A DNA stretch of 64,000 nt from Daejeonella sp. H1SJ63 (lineage in GTDB: Bacteria > Bacteroidota > Bacteroidia > Sphingobacteriales > Sphingobacteriaceae), in the NCBI RefSeq assembly GCF_029360775.1, contig NZ_JARKMZ010000007.1:1-64000 (forward strand), in the 5' to 3' direction. A program made the translations under genes and the position numbers. Under the pieces are notes generated by a model. It was given only the letters and a program-made list of their open reading frames with translations. It searched no databases and was not told the origin of the DNA. This document shows positions 38,001-45,745 of this stretch, piece after piece. Within the stretch, counting starts at the first letter, position 1; every line of letters begins with the position of its first letter.

Positions 38001-39315
38001 TCAAAACATCGGTGCATCCGATGATTTCTTCGAACTCGGAGGGCATTCGCTGCTGGCCGTACAGGTGATGAGCCGTATCGAAAAAGAGACCGGAATCAAG
38101 CTGCCTTTAACGAGCATTTTCAAGGTTTCAATACTCAGACCATTTGCAGAACTATTCAGCAATGCCGCACCAAATATTCCCGGAACTGAAAAGGATAACT
38201 ATAAATCAGATCAGGAAAGAAAGGAAAAAGAATTTATTGCTCCCCGAACTGATGTAGAGCAGCTTGTGGCAGAAATATGGTCTGAACATCTTGGGATTGG
38301 CAAGATCGGTGTTTATGACGACTTCTTTGAGCTTGGCGGGCATTCACTGCTGGCTGTAAGAGTACTGAATCAGATCGAACGTGAAACCGGAAAACGTTTA
38401 CCGCTTGCTACATTGTTTGAGCATACCACGGTAGAGGCCATGGCAATGATGCTCAAAATGGATGCCAGGTCCATCACCTGGGATTCACTGGTGCCAATCA
38501 AACCGCATGGCCGCAAAATGCCGTTGTACATTGTTCATGGAGCCGGTTTAAATGTATTATTCTTTAATACGCTTGCTAAAAACATGGATCCTGAACAGCC
38601 GGTATACGGACTTCAGGCAAAGGGACTGAACGGAGTAGACGAACCTCTTGAAAAGATTGAAGATATGGCTGCCTATTATATTTCTGAGATAGTCAGGCAA
38701 AACCCCTCAGGACCATATGCTCTGGCTGGATTTTCATTCGGGGGAATCATTGCCTTCGAAATGGCTAAGCAGTTCAAAGCAAGAGGTAAGGAAGTAAAGA
38801 TGCTGGCCATGTTTGATACCTATGCCTATCAATCGCGCAGGTATGACCCAACTTTCAAAAAACTTTTCAAAAGCGCCCGATACTTCAGCAAGCAATTGCT
38901 TTATACCTTCACGCTGTTGAAAGAAGACCCTAAACGGACGATCGAATATAAATCTGAAGCCATAAAAAGAAGGTTAATCCAATTTTACTGGAAACTGAAA
39001 TACGGTGAAAAACAAAATCAGGAAGGCTTTTTCGGATATGCAAATAATATCGACATCAAAAATAATCAAGCCTGGGAAAAATATGTATTTACTCCTTACG
39101 ACGGGGCAATCGAACTTTTCAGAGCAAAAAAACGAACTTTCTATATGGACGATTTCGAGTATCTGGGTTGGAAACCCTTTGCATTAAAAGGAATCAACAT
39201 CCATGAAATTCCCGGCGAACACAATTATATTTTTGCACCACCAAATGATAAGGAATTCGCAGAAATTCTGCAGGAATGCCTGGATCAGGCAGCAATGAAA
39301 AAGAAAAGAGGCTAA
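35014..39315 (+). CDS. Single-module NRPS, C-A-T-T-TE, predicted glycine
   Basis: A 1433-residue nonribosomal peptide synthetase. Domains in order are condensation (about 10-440; HHxxxDG at H146-G152), adenylation (about 455-960; YTSGSTG at 621-627, YGPTE, GKTDRK), two tandem carrier domains (LGGHS with S1012 and S1111) and thioesterase (GFSFG with S1241, closing H1403). Reading the eight or so pocket residues against GrsA by eye gives D-I-L-Q-L-G-M-I-W plus the A10 lysine, which matches the usual glycine code. Translation begins at GTG 35014, or possibly ATG 35047. A condensation domain at the N-terminus implies an upstream acyl or amine partner. No phosphopantetheinyl transferase is in the window. 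The gene ends overlapping the stop of the convergent gene. Confidence 0.92.
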   Translation: MTTDINLNTKKMYVPATESQQEIWISCLLGGDDASRSYNLSVSLDISGPLNREYLEQSLQELINRHEALRCVFTDDASEVCIHPQQNLILYYEDLGQSSKEQQLSGLGLFVKQETNTAFDLTNGPLYNLSLFRLAEDRHVLVFTAHHIICDGWSMGLFLKELGDLYSAYVRHETPSLPHAVSWIQYALKQKKFSGSKEYHNLGQFWIRQFKEGVPVLDIPPDFTRPANRTTKSACFDIKVDHVLLSDIKTLSTSQSCSLPITFRAAFEIMLYQVSGQDELVLGLPSAGQPLTGNYSLMGHCVNLLPLKSKLQSDYSFTEYLRERKLSTLDAYDHQQFTFGSLLKILNIPRDPSRVPLVSAVFGMDAGINKASHMEGLKTKVIYNKRDYENFELFVNTTAEEEEFKFEWTYNTQLFREDSIRAMSDRFISILYTVVKDPEIKINDLLQKGSPEIQMVSAEWNNTAAEYPINTAVHEFVSRNADLLPDKIALKFNDKIITYKELNEQANRLAAYLISKGIKHGDKVALALDRSEKMLICLLAIMKSGAAYIPVDPDYPKKRIEYMLRDSAAEFLISSGRYKGNFIIADVNEIIFDEIEEQLSQYSGSDPGLNVKGNDLAYVIYTSGSTGQPKGIAIEHHSLTNFLCSMQKKPGISAADKLLAVTTISFDISGLELYLPLISGAELLLTDAETAKDGRELLDLIRKERVSILQATPSTWRMMLESNWTEKLELKALCGGEALPKDLAESLLAKCSSLWNMYGPTETTIWSALKEIRDTKDPISIGKPIDNTQIYILDQHLNPVPQGNTGEIYIGGEGLAREYLNKPELSSTGFIASPFKTGSSSRIYRTGDLGKYLPDGDIICYGRIDNQVKIRGYRIELGAIEDALNTQPLVKESAVIAREDRPGDRRLTAYIVSESAETNKAQIENWKNGIKEVLPPYMIPGDFVILDKLPLLPNGKTDRKALPKPNQISDIGKTKELPNTELEKLISGIWEDILKIQNIGASDDFFELGGHSLLAVQVMSRIEKETGIKLPLTSIFKVSILRPFAELFSNAAPNIPGTEKDNYKSDQERKEKEFIAPRTDVEQLVAEIWSEHLGIGKIGVYDDFFELGGHSLLAVRVLNQIERETGKRLPLATLFEHTTVEAMAMMLKMDARSITWDSLVPIKPHGRKMPLYIVHGAGLNVLFFNTLAKNMDPEQPVYGLQAKGLNGVDEPLEKIEDMAAYYISEIVRQNPSGPYALAGFSFGGIIAFEMAKQFKARGKEVKMLAMFDTYAYQSRRYDPTFKKLFKSARYFSKQLLYTFTLLKEDPKRTIEYKSEAIKRRLIQFYWKLKYGEKQNQEGFFGYANNIDIKNNQAWEKYVFTPYDGAIELFRAKKRTFYMDDFEYLGWKPFALKGINIHEIPGEHNYIFAPPNDKEFAEILQECLDQAAMKKKRG

Positions 39316-40076
39316 TCAGCACATGCTAAAATCCGGAGTTGACAATCAGATTTCCGTTTCAACTCTCTGCTCCAGACCTCATAAATCGGATTTCCGGTAG
39401 AGCTTAACCCTGAGTGATGCCAATTCCCGTCTGCCAGTTTACCATCAAATGTGAGGGATGCACCAACCCTGCTGTTATCTCTGGAAAAAAACTCAATTTT
39501 CTCTGTGTACTTCCCTTTTTCGAAGGTATAAGTACCACCACCGGTACCAAAAAACTCTTTCGTTTCAGCGTTAATAGCCGCCCATTGAAATCTGGTTCCG
39601 GTAAGAACTTTTAATGTCTTGCGGGCACGCGGAGGGCTATAAGTAATCTTCCCATCCTGTTTGCGGCCAGACATCCGCCAGGTTCCGGCAATCTCTCCCT
39701 CCCCCTTGTCCAGCATCATCCAGGAAAGTTTTTTGCCACTGATATCAGAATTTGACTTCCCCTTGCTTACAGCAAAAATATAACTCAGAGATTGCCCGAT
39801 CTGTTCCTTATCATGAGTATTAAATTCAATTTTTACATTCAGATTCTTACCTGAGATTTCATAAGTTCCCCCTCTGCTCTGAATAAACTGTTTATTTTGG
39901 ATATCGTAAACAGTATGCATGAAATACCCGTCTGAAAAAAGTAAAGCCTGTTCCAGCGTACCCTCCTGGGTCTTCCAGGCACCATTGAATGAAAAATCAT
40001 CAGAAACAAGCCCTGATGTAAAACTGCTCATCAGAAGAAACAATCCGGCAAAGAAAAGTTGAATGGTTTTTAGCAT
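39312..40076 (-). CDS. Secreted protein with duplicated lipocalin-like domain
   Basis: A signal peptide (ending near SFTSG) precedes two related blocks of about 110 residues. The first has NGAWKTQEG, GYFMHTVYD, SRGGTYEISGKNLNVKIEFNTHD and GQSLSY. The second has AGTWRMSGRK, TRFQWAAINA, GTGGGTYTFEKGKYTEKIEFFSRD and GASLTF. The parallel GGTY-x-K-EF pattern indicates an internal duplication of a small beta-barrel domain like those in lipocalin-like secreted proteins. The stop codon overlaps that of the NRPS on the other strand within CTAA. No enzymatic function is visible. A link to the NRPS product is speculation. Confidence 0.65.
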   Translation of the reverse strand: MLKTIQLFFAGLFLLMSSFTSGLVSDDFSFNGAWKTQEGTLEQALLFSDGYFMHTVYDIQNKQFIQSRGGTYEISGKNLNVKIEFNTHDKEQIGQSLSYIFAVSKGKSNSDISGKKLSWMMLDKGEGEIAGTWRMSGRKQDGKITYSPPRARKTLKVLTGTRFQWAAINAETKEFFGTGGGTYTFEKGKYTEKIEFFSRDNSRVGASLTFDGKLADGNWHHSGLSSTGNPIYEVWSRELKRKSDCQLRILACAD

Positions 40077-40246
40077 AATGATCAGACTTCATACTAAAAT
40101 AATAAAAATAATTCGTTCATTTCGAAGGAGGTACGATGAGAAACCTCATCTTCAAAGCCTCTGCTTCACAGCTACCGATTTCTCTTAGCGATAAATTATT
40201 CCCAAACTCAACAATTCTGTTTGCTCCCCGGCGAGGGGCTCAGAAA

Positions 40247-41212
40247 TTACATCAGGCTCTCAATTGATTTCCAGATAATTCTCAGACTGGAGATAATCAC
40301 CAGAATACCAACACCAATAAACATCTTTTTAACCGGCAGTTTTCCTGCAAGACGTGCAGCAAGAGGCGCTGCAAGTACCCCACCTACAATAAGGCCTAAA
40401 ACCGTTTGCCAATGACTGACACCCAGAATAACAAAGAAGGTAAGGGCGCTGGCCATTGTTACAAAAAACTCTGTAAGACTTACTGAACCAATCACATACT
40501 TTGGCGTACGGCCTTTTGAAATCAGTGTACTTGTCACTAATGGCCCCCAGCCTCCTCCACCGAATGAATCGAGGAAGCCACCCGCACCGGCAAGCCATCC
40601 TGCATGTTTAACTTTCTGAGCTTTCTTTTTTTCCTTGAAAGCATTAAGCAGGATTCGAAGACCAAGCAATAAAGTATAAACTGAAATTACCGGCCGTATC
40701 ATTTTTCCGTAATTTTCACCTGCATACCCCAGTAGCACTGCCCCTATAATCGCTCCCAATACTCCCGGAATAAGCAATGTTTTAAAAAGCTTCATGTTAA
40801 CGTTACCAAAACGGTAATGACTAAAACCGGATGCACCGCTTGAGAACATTTCTGCAGTGTGAATACTACCGGAAATCACTGCCGGATTTAATCCTCCTGA
40901 AAGCAGAAAGGATGTTGAAACCACTCCATAACCCATTCCGAGTGCACCATCAACCAATTGAGCAAAGAAGCCGGCAAACAGCATCAGCAGAAATTTTTCG
41001 TCCAGACCTGAAGACACATCCTTTCCGATTTTAACTACTGAATCATAGCTGATATAAGAGTATACAGCATAAACTATAAAAAGAACCGCCAAACTAAACA
41101 AAGAAAGGTAGGCGATTCTTTTCCAGCGTTTTTCCTGGGCACTTTGTGTTACTTTCACTGCAGATCCTGCATTTTCTCTTGCTTGCATTATTTCTTGTCT
41201 AAATGAGAACAA
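40247..41212 (-). CDS. TauE/SafE-family membrane permease
   Basis: A 321-residue polytopic membrane protein with about eight helices. It carries the family's duplicated motif: GFFAQLVDGALGMGYGVVSTSFLL in the first half and AGAGGFLDSFGGGGWGPLVTSTLI in the second. TauE/SafE proteins are proposed to export sulfite or other sulfur-containing anions, though substrates differ. The start at 41212 is taken; the ATG eight codons later is also possible. The gene lies near the sulfation module but is on the opposite strand and alone, so a functional link is only suggestive. Confidence 0.88.
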   Translation of the reverse strand: MFSFRQEIMQARENAGSAVKVTQSAQEKRWKRIAYLSLFSLAVLFIVYAVYSYISYDSVVKIGKDVSSGLDEKFLLMLFAGFFAQLVDGALGMGYGVVSTSFLLSGGLNPAVISGSIHTAEMFSSGASGFSHYRFGNVNMKLFKTLLIPGVLGAIIGAVLLGYAGENYGKMIRPVISVYTLLLGLRILLNAFKEKKKAQKVKHAGWLAGAGGFLDSFGGGGWGPLVTSTLISKGRTPKYVIGSVSLTEFFVTMASALTFFVILGVSHWQTVLGLIVGGVLAAPLAARLAGKLPVKKMFIGVGILVIISSLRIIWKSIESLM

Positions 41213-41513
41213 TCCGGTACAACACTACTGAATTATCAGGTAATTATTCATGATTTAAATCATTAGAATAAAGTGCTAAAAAGATTGTGGAATATGTTTT
41301 GATAAAAGATTGATAATACAAAATCTATGGATTTAGTCGACAATTATAAATCTTTTTTCCTTTTGCCTCCTAATTTATTTTGATTTTTTTTGCGTAAGTC
41401 CCCTAAATGATACTTAAAGGCTTTTTTACAAAAGTATGGATCAGGCATCGGGCAGCTTAGATCATTCATTTGCTAATTTAAAAACAGCTCATTTCATCTG
41501 AAGTACTCCTCCT

Positions 41514-41538
41514 TTTGACAAATAGGCAAATTGTCAAA
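41514..41538. promoter_or_regulatory. Palindromic operator before dinB
   Basis: TTTGACAA, nine bases, then TTGTCAAA form a perfect inverted repeat of 8-bp arms. It ends 57 bases before the dinB start codon and about 30 bases before a TAAATTTG box, so it overlaps the expected -33 region. This geometry suits a repressor. A LexA- or XRE-type SOS regulator is a natural candidate, but the motif is not a known LexA box and the regulator is not in the window. Confidence 0.5.
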
Positions 41539-41568
41539 TCATTTTTCTGTTTACTAAAAATTTTAGCA

Positions 41569-41576
41569 TAAATTTG
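41569..41576 (+). promoter_or_regulatory. Bacteroidota -7 box candidate for dinB
   Basis: TAAATTTG matches the TAnnTTTG -7 consensus of Bacteroidota housekeeping promoters and stands 19 bases before the dinB ATG. No good TTTG -33 element lies at 19-21 bases upstream, so the call rests on one half of the promoter and on position. Confidence 0.4.
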
Positions 41577-41595
41577 TTTCCCCGATTTTTCACTT

Positions 41596-42753
41596 ATGCT
41601 AAAGGAAACACATATTATTCATATTGATCAGGATGCTTTTTTTGTATCTGTTGAACTCTTAAAGAATTCTTCCCTTGCAGGCAAACCGGTAATCATCGGA
41701 AGTATTTCCGACCGCGGAGTGGTGGCATCCTGCAGTTATGAAGCACGGAAATTCGGCATCCATTCTGCCATGCCCTCCAGAATGGCCCGGCAACTATGCC
41801 CTCATGCTGTATTCATTCGTGGGAATATGGATGAATACAGTAAGTACTCGCATATGGTAACCGACATTCTTCAGGAAAGGGTTCCCGTACTTGAAAAAGC
41901 ATCCATTGATGAGCACTATATTGACATGACCGGTATGGACCGCTTCTATGGCTGCATGAAATTTGCCCATGAATTAAGGCTTCATGTGATGAAAGAAACC
42001 GGATTACCGCTATCCTTCGGACTTTCGGTAAACAAAACTGTGTCAAAGATCGCCACGAATGAATGTAAACCCAACGGAGAACGACAAGTACCTTATCAGG
42101 AAGTGCAACCTTTTTTGAATCCCCTGTCGATCAAAAAAATTCCGGGGCTGGGGCAGGCCACATACCTTAAACTGAGCGAAATGGGCGTACGCTATATTTA
42201 CACGTTGGCCGGGATTCCACAGGAGCAGTTATTCAGGGTATTAGGGAATAATGGCATAAGCCTCTGGCAAAAAGCGCATGGAATAGATAATTCACCGGTA
42301 ATACCTTATCATGAACAAAAATCGATCGGAACACAAAGCACTTTCGAAACAGACAGCATCGACACAGGTAAGATCAAACAACTTCTCACATCTATGGTGA
42401 TGGATCTGTGTTTTCAACTAAGATCGCAACGAAAACTGGCAGCCTGTATTACTGTAACCATACGCTACTCCAATTTTGAGACCCATAGCAGGCAAAGCAA
42501 AATACCCTATACAAGTCTTGACTCCTTTATCATCAGCAGGACAAAAGACTTATTCGACAAAGTTTACAACCGGCGCATGCTGGTACGCCTGGTAGGTGTT
42601 AAGCTTTCGCAGCTGGTTAACGGACATGAACAGATCAGCCTGTACAATACTTCTGAAGAGCAATATAAACTGTATCAGGCGATGGACCGTATCCGGAACA
42701 GGTTTGGGGAGAAATCACTTAAGCTGGCATCTACTATTGATCTCAAGCTCTGA
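41596..42753 (+). CDS. dinB: Y-family DNA polymerase IV
   Basis: A translesion DNA polymerase of 385 residues. The metal-binding start is HIDQDAFFVSVE (D11, D13), the second catalytic block is SIDEHYID (D105, E106), and little-finger-like sequence follows. A probable sliding-clamp motif QISLY occurs at residues 346-350. The usual SIDEAYLD reads SIDEHYID here. It is followed three bases later by a DnaE-type polymerase, so both should be made together. The family is secure. It may be closer to the DinB partner of DnaE-type mutagenesis cassettes than to a stand-alone Pol IV; this is inferred from context. Confidence 0.93.
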   Translation: MLKETHIIHIDQDAFFVSVELLKNSSLAGKPVIIGSISDRGVVASCSYEARKFGIHSAMPSRMARQLCPHAVFIRGNMDEYSKYSHMVTDILQERVPVLEKASIDEHYIDMTGMDRFYGCMKFAHELRLHVMKETGLPLSFGLSVNKTVSKIATNECKPNGERQVPYQEVQPFLNPLSIKKIPGLGQATYLKLSEMGVRYIYTLAGIPQEQLFRVLGNNGISLWQKAHGIDNSPVIPYHEQKSIGTQSTFETDSIDTGKIKQLLTSMVMDLCFQLRSQRKLAACITVTIRYSNFETHSRQSKIPYTSLDSFIISRTKDLFDKVYNRRMLVRLVGVKLSQLVNGHEQISLYNTSEEQYKLYQAMDRIRNRFGEKSLKLASTIDLKL

Positions 42754-42756
42754 GCC

Positions 42757-45684
42757 ATGTACCTGAATGTTCATTCCTCTTACAGCCTTCGCTATGGCAC
42801 CATGACAATCGAAAAACTGGTTGCAGAGGCTGCGGCAATGGGCATTGAACAAATGGCACTGACTGATATCAATAATTCGACCGGAGCCATGGAGTTTATC
42901 AGGGAATGTCAGGACAAAAAATTAAAAGCAATTACAGGAATCGAATTCAGAAGATCCGGCCGTATCCTTTATATCGGTATTGCCCGTAACCGTGAGGGGA
43001 TGAAGGAGCTGAATGATTTCCTGACTTTCTACAACCTGAACGGCATGGAACTGCCCGACAAGCCATGGGACTTCCGGAACGCATATATCATCTATCCCTA
43101 CAGGGGAGAACAGCCTGTACTTAAAGAGAATGAATTTCTGGGCATCGCCTACCGTGACCTGAACAGCCTTTTCGGGAAACCATTATCGCAAATCAAAGAA
43201 AAGATAGTGGCTCTGCACAGCGTAACCGTAGGAAATAAGATCGAACACCGTCTGCATACCTATCTGAGAGGAATAGACCTGAACACCTTGCTCTCAAAAA
43301 TCGGAGAAGATGACCGTTGCCATGAGCAGGAAATATTCCTTCCTGAAAATAAGCTGAAACAACTTTACCAGGCTTATCCTTTCATCATCAGCAATACTGA
43401 AAAACTGATGAACAACTGCAGCAGCAGCTTTGAAAAGGGCTCAAAAAACCGGAAGACATTTACCGGATCGGCCAAAGATGATAAAGAGCTGCTGGAAAAA
43501 CTCGCTATGGAAGGAATGGAATACCGATATGGGAGATCGAACAGGGAAGCTTTAGAACGGGTACAGAAGGAGCTGTCGGTTATTGATGAGCTGCACTTCT
43601 CAGCTTATTTTCTGATTACCTGGGATATTATCCGCTACTCCATGTCCAGAGGCTATTACCATATCGGACGGGGTTCAGGCGCCAACAGTATTGTTTCCTA
43701 TTGTCTGCGCATCACAGATGTAGACCCGATAGAACTCGATCTCTATTTTGAACGTTTCCTGAACCGGCAGCGGAGCAGTCCGCCTGACTTTGACATTGAC
43801 TACAGTTGGGATGAACGCGGAGATGTGCAGAACTATATCTTCAGGCGTTATGGCGATAAGCATACTGCATTGCTCGGCACAATGAGCACCTTTAAAGACC
43901 GCTCAATCATTCGCGAGATCGGCAAAGTTATGGGTTTGCCAAAGCAGGAGATTGACAGTTTTACTGATCCGACACGATTAAATGAGAATCGGGATAATGC
44001 AACTTTCAAAAAGATTATGGCTATTCAAAGCATGATGAAGGATATGCCTAACCAACGATCCATTCATGCAGGTGGCATACTGATATCGGAAGAACCGGTT
44101 ACTTATTATACCGCTCTCGATCTTCCGCCCAAAGGAATGCCAACGGTACAATGGGATATGTATGAGTCAGAAGCTATCGGATACGAGAAGTTTGATATTC
44201 TTAGTCAGAGGGGAATCGGACATATCAGGGAAGCGGTAGATCTGATCCGGTCAAATCAGAAAGAAAAGCTGGATATCCATGCAGTCAGCTCGTTCATGAA
44301 AGACCCAAAGATCAATGCAAGACTGAAGACAGGAAATACGATTGGTTGCTTTTACATTGAATCGCCGGCCATGCGGCAGCTGCTGAAAAAACTGGGATGT
44401 GAGGATTATCTCACGCTCGTTGCCGCAAGCTCAATCATAAGACCGGGGGTAGCTTCATCCGGAATGATGAGTGCATTTATCCGCAATTACCATGCTCCGG
44501 AAAAAGTAGAGTATCTGCATCCGGTAATGAAGGAACATCTTCAGGAAACCTTTGGAATAATGGTTTATCAGGAAGATGTGATCAAAATCTGTTATCATTA
44601 TGCCGGGCTCGACCTCAGCGATGCCGATGTTTTGCGACGGGGAATGAGCGGGAAATACCGCTCCAAAAAAGAATTCGACCGCCTGGTTCAACGATTTTTC
44701 GATCGTGCAAAAGAGATCGGCAGGGATGAGAAAACTACCGAAGAAGTCTGGCGGCAGGTTTCATCATTTGCAGGTTACAGCTTTTCAAAAGCTCACTCCG
44801 CTTCCTTCGCTGTAGAGAGCTGCCAGAGCCTCTTCCTGAAAACCTATTATCCGCTTGAGTTTATGGTGGCTGTACTGAATAATTACGGCGGCTTTTACCA
44901 GCGCTGGGTATACGTTCATGAACTGCAAAGATCAGGAGCCCGGATACATTTACCCTGTATAAACAATAGCGAAGCAAAAGTCACCATTAAGGGTAAAGAG
45001 GTATGGCTGGGCTTTATCGGATTGCAGGGGCTTGAAGCGCAGCTTATTGAGCTGATCCCGGCAGAACGGATGGCAAACGGCCCCTACCTTAATCTTCAGG
45101 ATTTCATTAAAAGAACCTCTGTATCACTTGACCAGGCAATTATCCTGATCCGTATCGGCGCTTGCGGGAAGAATAAAAAAGAGCTCTTATGGGAAGTTCA
45201 CAATTACTTGGGCAGCAAAACAGCCCCTAAACAAAGCACTGAACTGTTCTGCACAGAAGTCAAAGAATTCTATCTGCCCGAACTGGAAAGCTCCCTGCTG
45301 GAAGATGCCTATACTGAACTTGAACTATTAGGTTACCCTCTCAGTATGAATATGTTCGACATGATCAGATCTTCTTACCGCGGAGATGTTCAGGTAAATA
45401 AACTCTCAAAAAATATCGGAAAAACTGTACGAATAGTAGGAAATTATGTTTGTGAAAAGACCGTACGAACCAGAAACAATAAAAAAATGTGGTTTGGCAC
45501 CTTTCTGGATGCTGAAGGCGATTTTATGGATACCGTACATTTCCCTGATAATACTCCATCCTATCCTTTCAGAGGAAAAGGCTGTTATCTGATTGAGGGA
45601 AAGGTAGTTGATGATTTTGGTTCTCAGAGCATTGAGGTTATTAAATTCGCCAAGCTGCCGATTAGGGATAACCCCTTTATATAA
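42757..45684 (+). CDS. dnaE: DnaE-type DNA polymerase III alpha, error-prone form
   Basis: A 975-residue C-family polymerase. It has an N-terminal PHP domain, palm with PPDFDID (D346, D348), fingers, helix-hairpin-helix-like region and a C-terminal OB domain (from about residue 880). It is shorter than replicative DnaE (about 1160), close to the DnaE2/ImuC size. The PHP metal site is degenerate: YLNVHSSYS lacks the first histidine and ALTDINN has isoleucine where ALTDH is expected. Proofreading through PHP is therefore unlikely. It is three bases behind dinB, an arrangement typical of damage-induced mutagenesis cassettes; no imuA or lexA gene is adjacent. Confidence 0.9.
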   Translation: MYLNVHSSYSLRYGTMTIEKLVAEAAAMGIEQMALTDINNSTGAMEFIRECQDKKLKAITGIEFRRSGRILYIGIARNREGMKELNDFLTFYNLNGMELPDKPWDFRNAYIIYPYRGEQPVLKENEFLGIAYRDLNSLFGKPLSQIKEKIVALHSVTVGNKIEHRLHTYLRGIDLNTLLSKIGEDDRCHEQEIFLPENKLKQLYQAYPFIISNTEKLMNNCSSSFEKGSKNRKTFTGSAKDDKELLEKLAMEGMEYRYGRSNREALERVQKELSVIDELHFSAYFLITWDIIRYSMSRGYYHIGRGSGANSIVSYCLRITDVDPIELDLYFERFLNRQRSSPPDFDIDYSWDERGDVQNYIFRRYGDKHTALLGTMSTFKDRSIIREIGKVMGLPKQEIDSFTDPTRLNENRDNATFKKIMAIQSMMKDMPNQRSIHAGGILISEEPVTYYTALDLPPKGMPTVQWDMYESEAIGYEKFDILSQRGIGHIREAVDLIRSNQKEKLDIHAVSSFMKDPKINARLKTGNTIGCFYIESPAMRQLLKKLGCEDYLTLVAASSIIRPGVASSGMMSAFIRNYHAPEKVEYLHPVMKEHLQETFGIMVYQEDVIKICYHYAGLDLSDADVLRRGMSGKYRSKKEFDRLVQRFFDRAKEIGRDEKTTEEVWRQVSSFAGYSFSKAHSASFAVESCQSLFLKTYYPLEFMVAVLNNYGGFYQRWVYVHELQRSGARIHLPCINNSEAKVTIKGKEVWLGFIGLQGLEAQLIELIPAERMANGPYLNLQDFIKRTSVSLDQAIILIRIGACGKNKKELLWEVHNYLGSKTAPKQSTELFCTEVKEFYLPELESSLLEDAYTELELLGYPLSMNMFDMIRSSYRGDVQVNKLSKNIGKTVRIVGNYVCEKTVRTRNNKKMWFGTFLDAEGDFMDTVHFPDNTPSYPFRGKGCYLIEGKVVDDFGSQSIEVIKFAKLPIRDNPFI

Positions 45685-45688
45685 AAAT

Positions 45689-45716
45689 GACTTCCGGGTT
45701 TATAAACCCGGAAGTC
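45689..45716. terminator. Perfect palindrome, probable bidirectional terminator
   Basis: GACTTCCGGGTTT with its exact complement AAACCCGGAAGTC around a two-base centre forms a 28-base perfect palindrome. It lies four bases after the dnaE stop and 29 bases before the convergent lactonase stop. AT-rich tails on both sides supply weak U-tracts. It should stop transcription from both strands. Confidence 0.75.
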
Positions 45717-45745
45717 GTTAAATGCAGGTATATATTCCTGATGAA

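Larger units (their letters stand above)
41213..41595. other. Intergenic region with dinB control elements
   Basis: About 380 bases between the divergent TauE/SafE and dinB genes. The dinB-proximal 80 bases hold the palindrome at 41514-41538 and a TAAATTTG box at 41569-41576. The remainder is AT-rich with no coding frame. Confidence 0.6.

Noticed and set aside
40136-40267. 43-codon + strand frame with a strong AAGGAGG sequence just before ATG
   Set aside because: The Shine-Dalgarno match is striking for Bacteroidota, but the peptide has no recognisable features and its end overlaps the TauE/SafE gene on the other strand. It is left as an unconfirmed small frame.
41157-41212. Link between TauE/SafE permease and sulfation genes
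   Set aside because: Opposite strand, 5.6 kb away, and PAPS sulfotransfer does not release sulfite; not strong enough to state as a functional unit.
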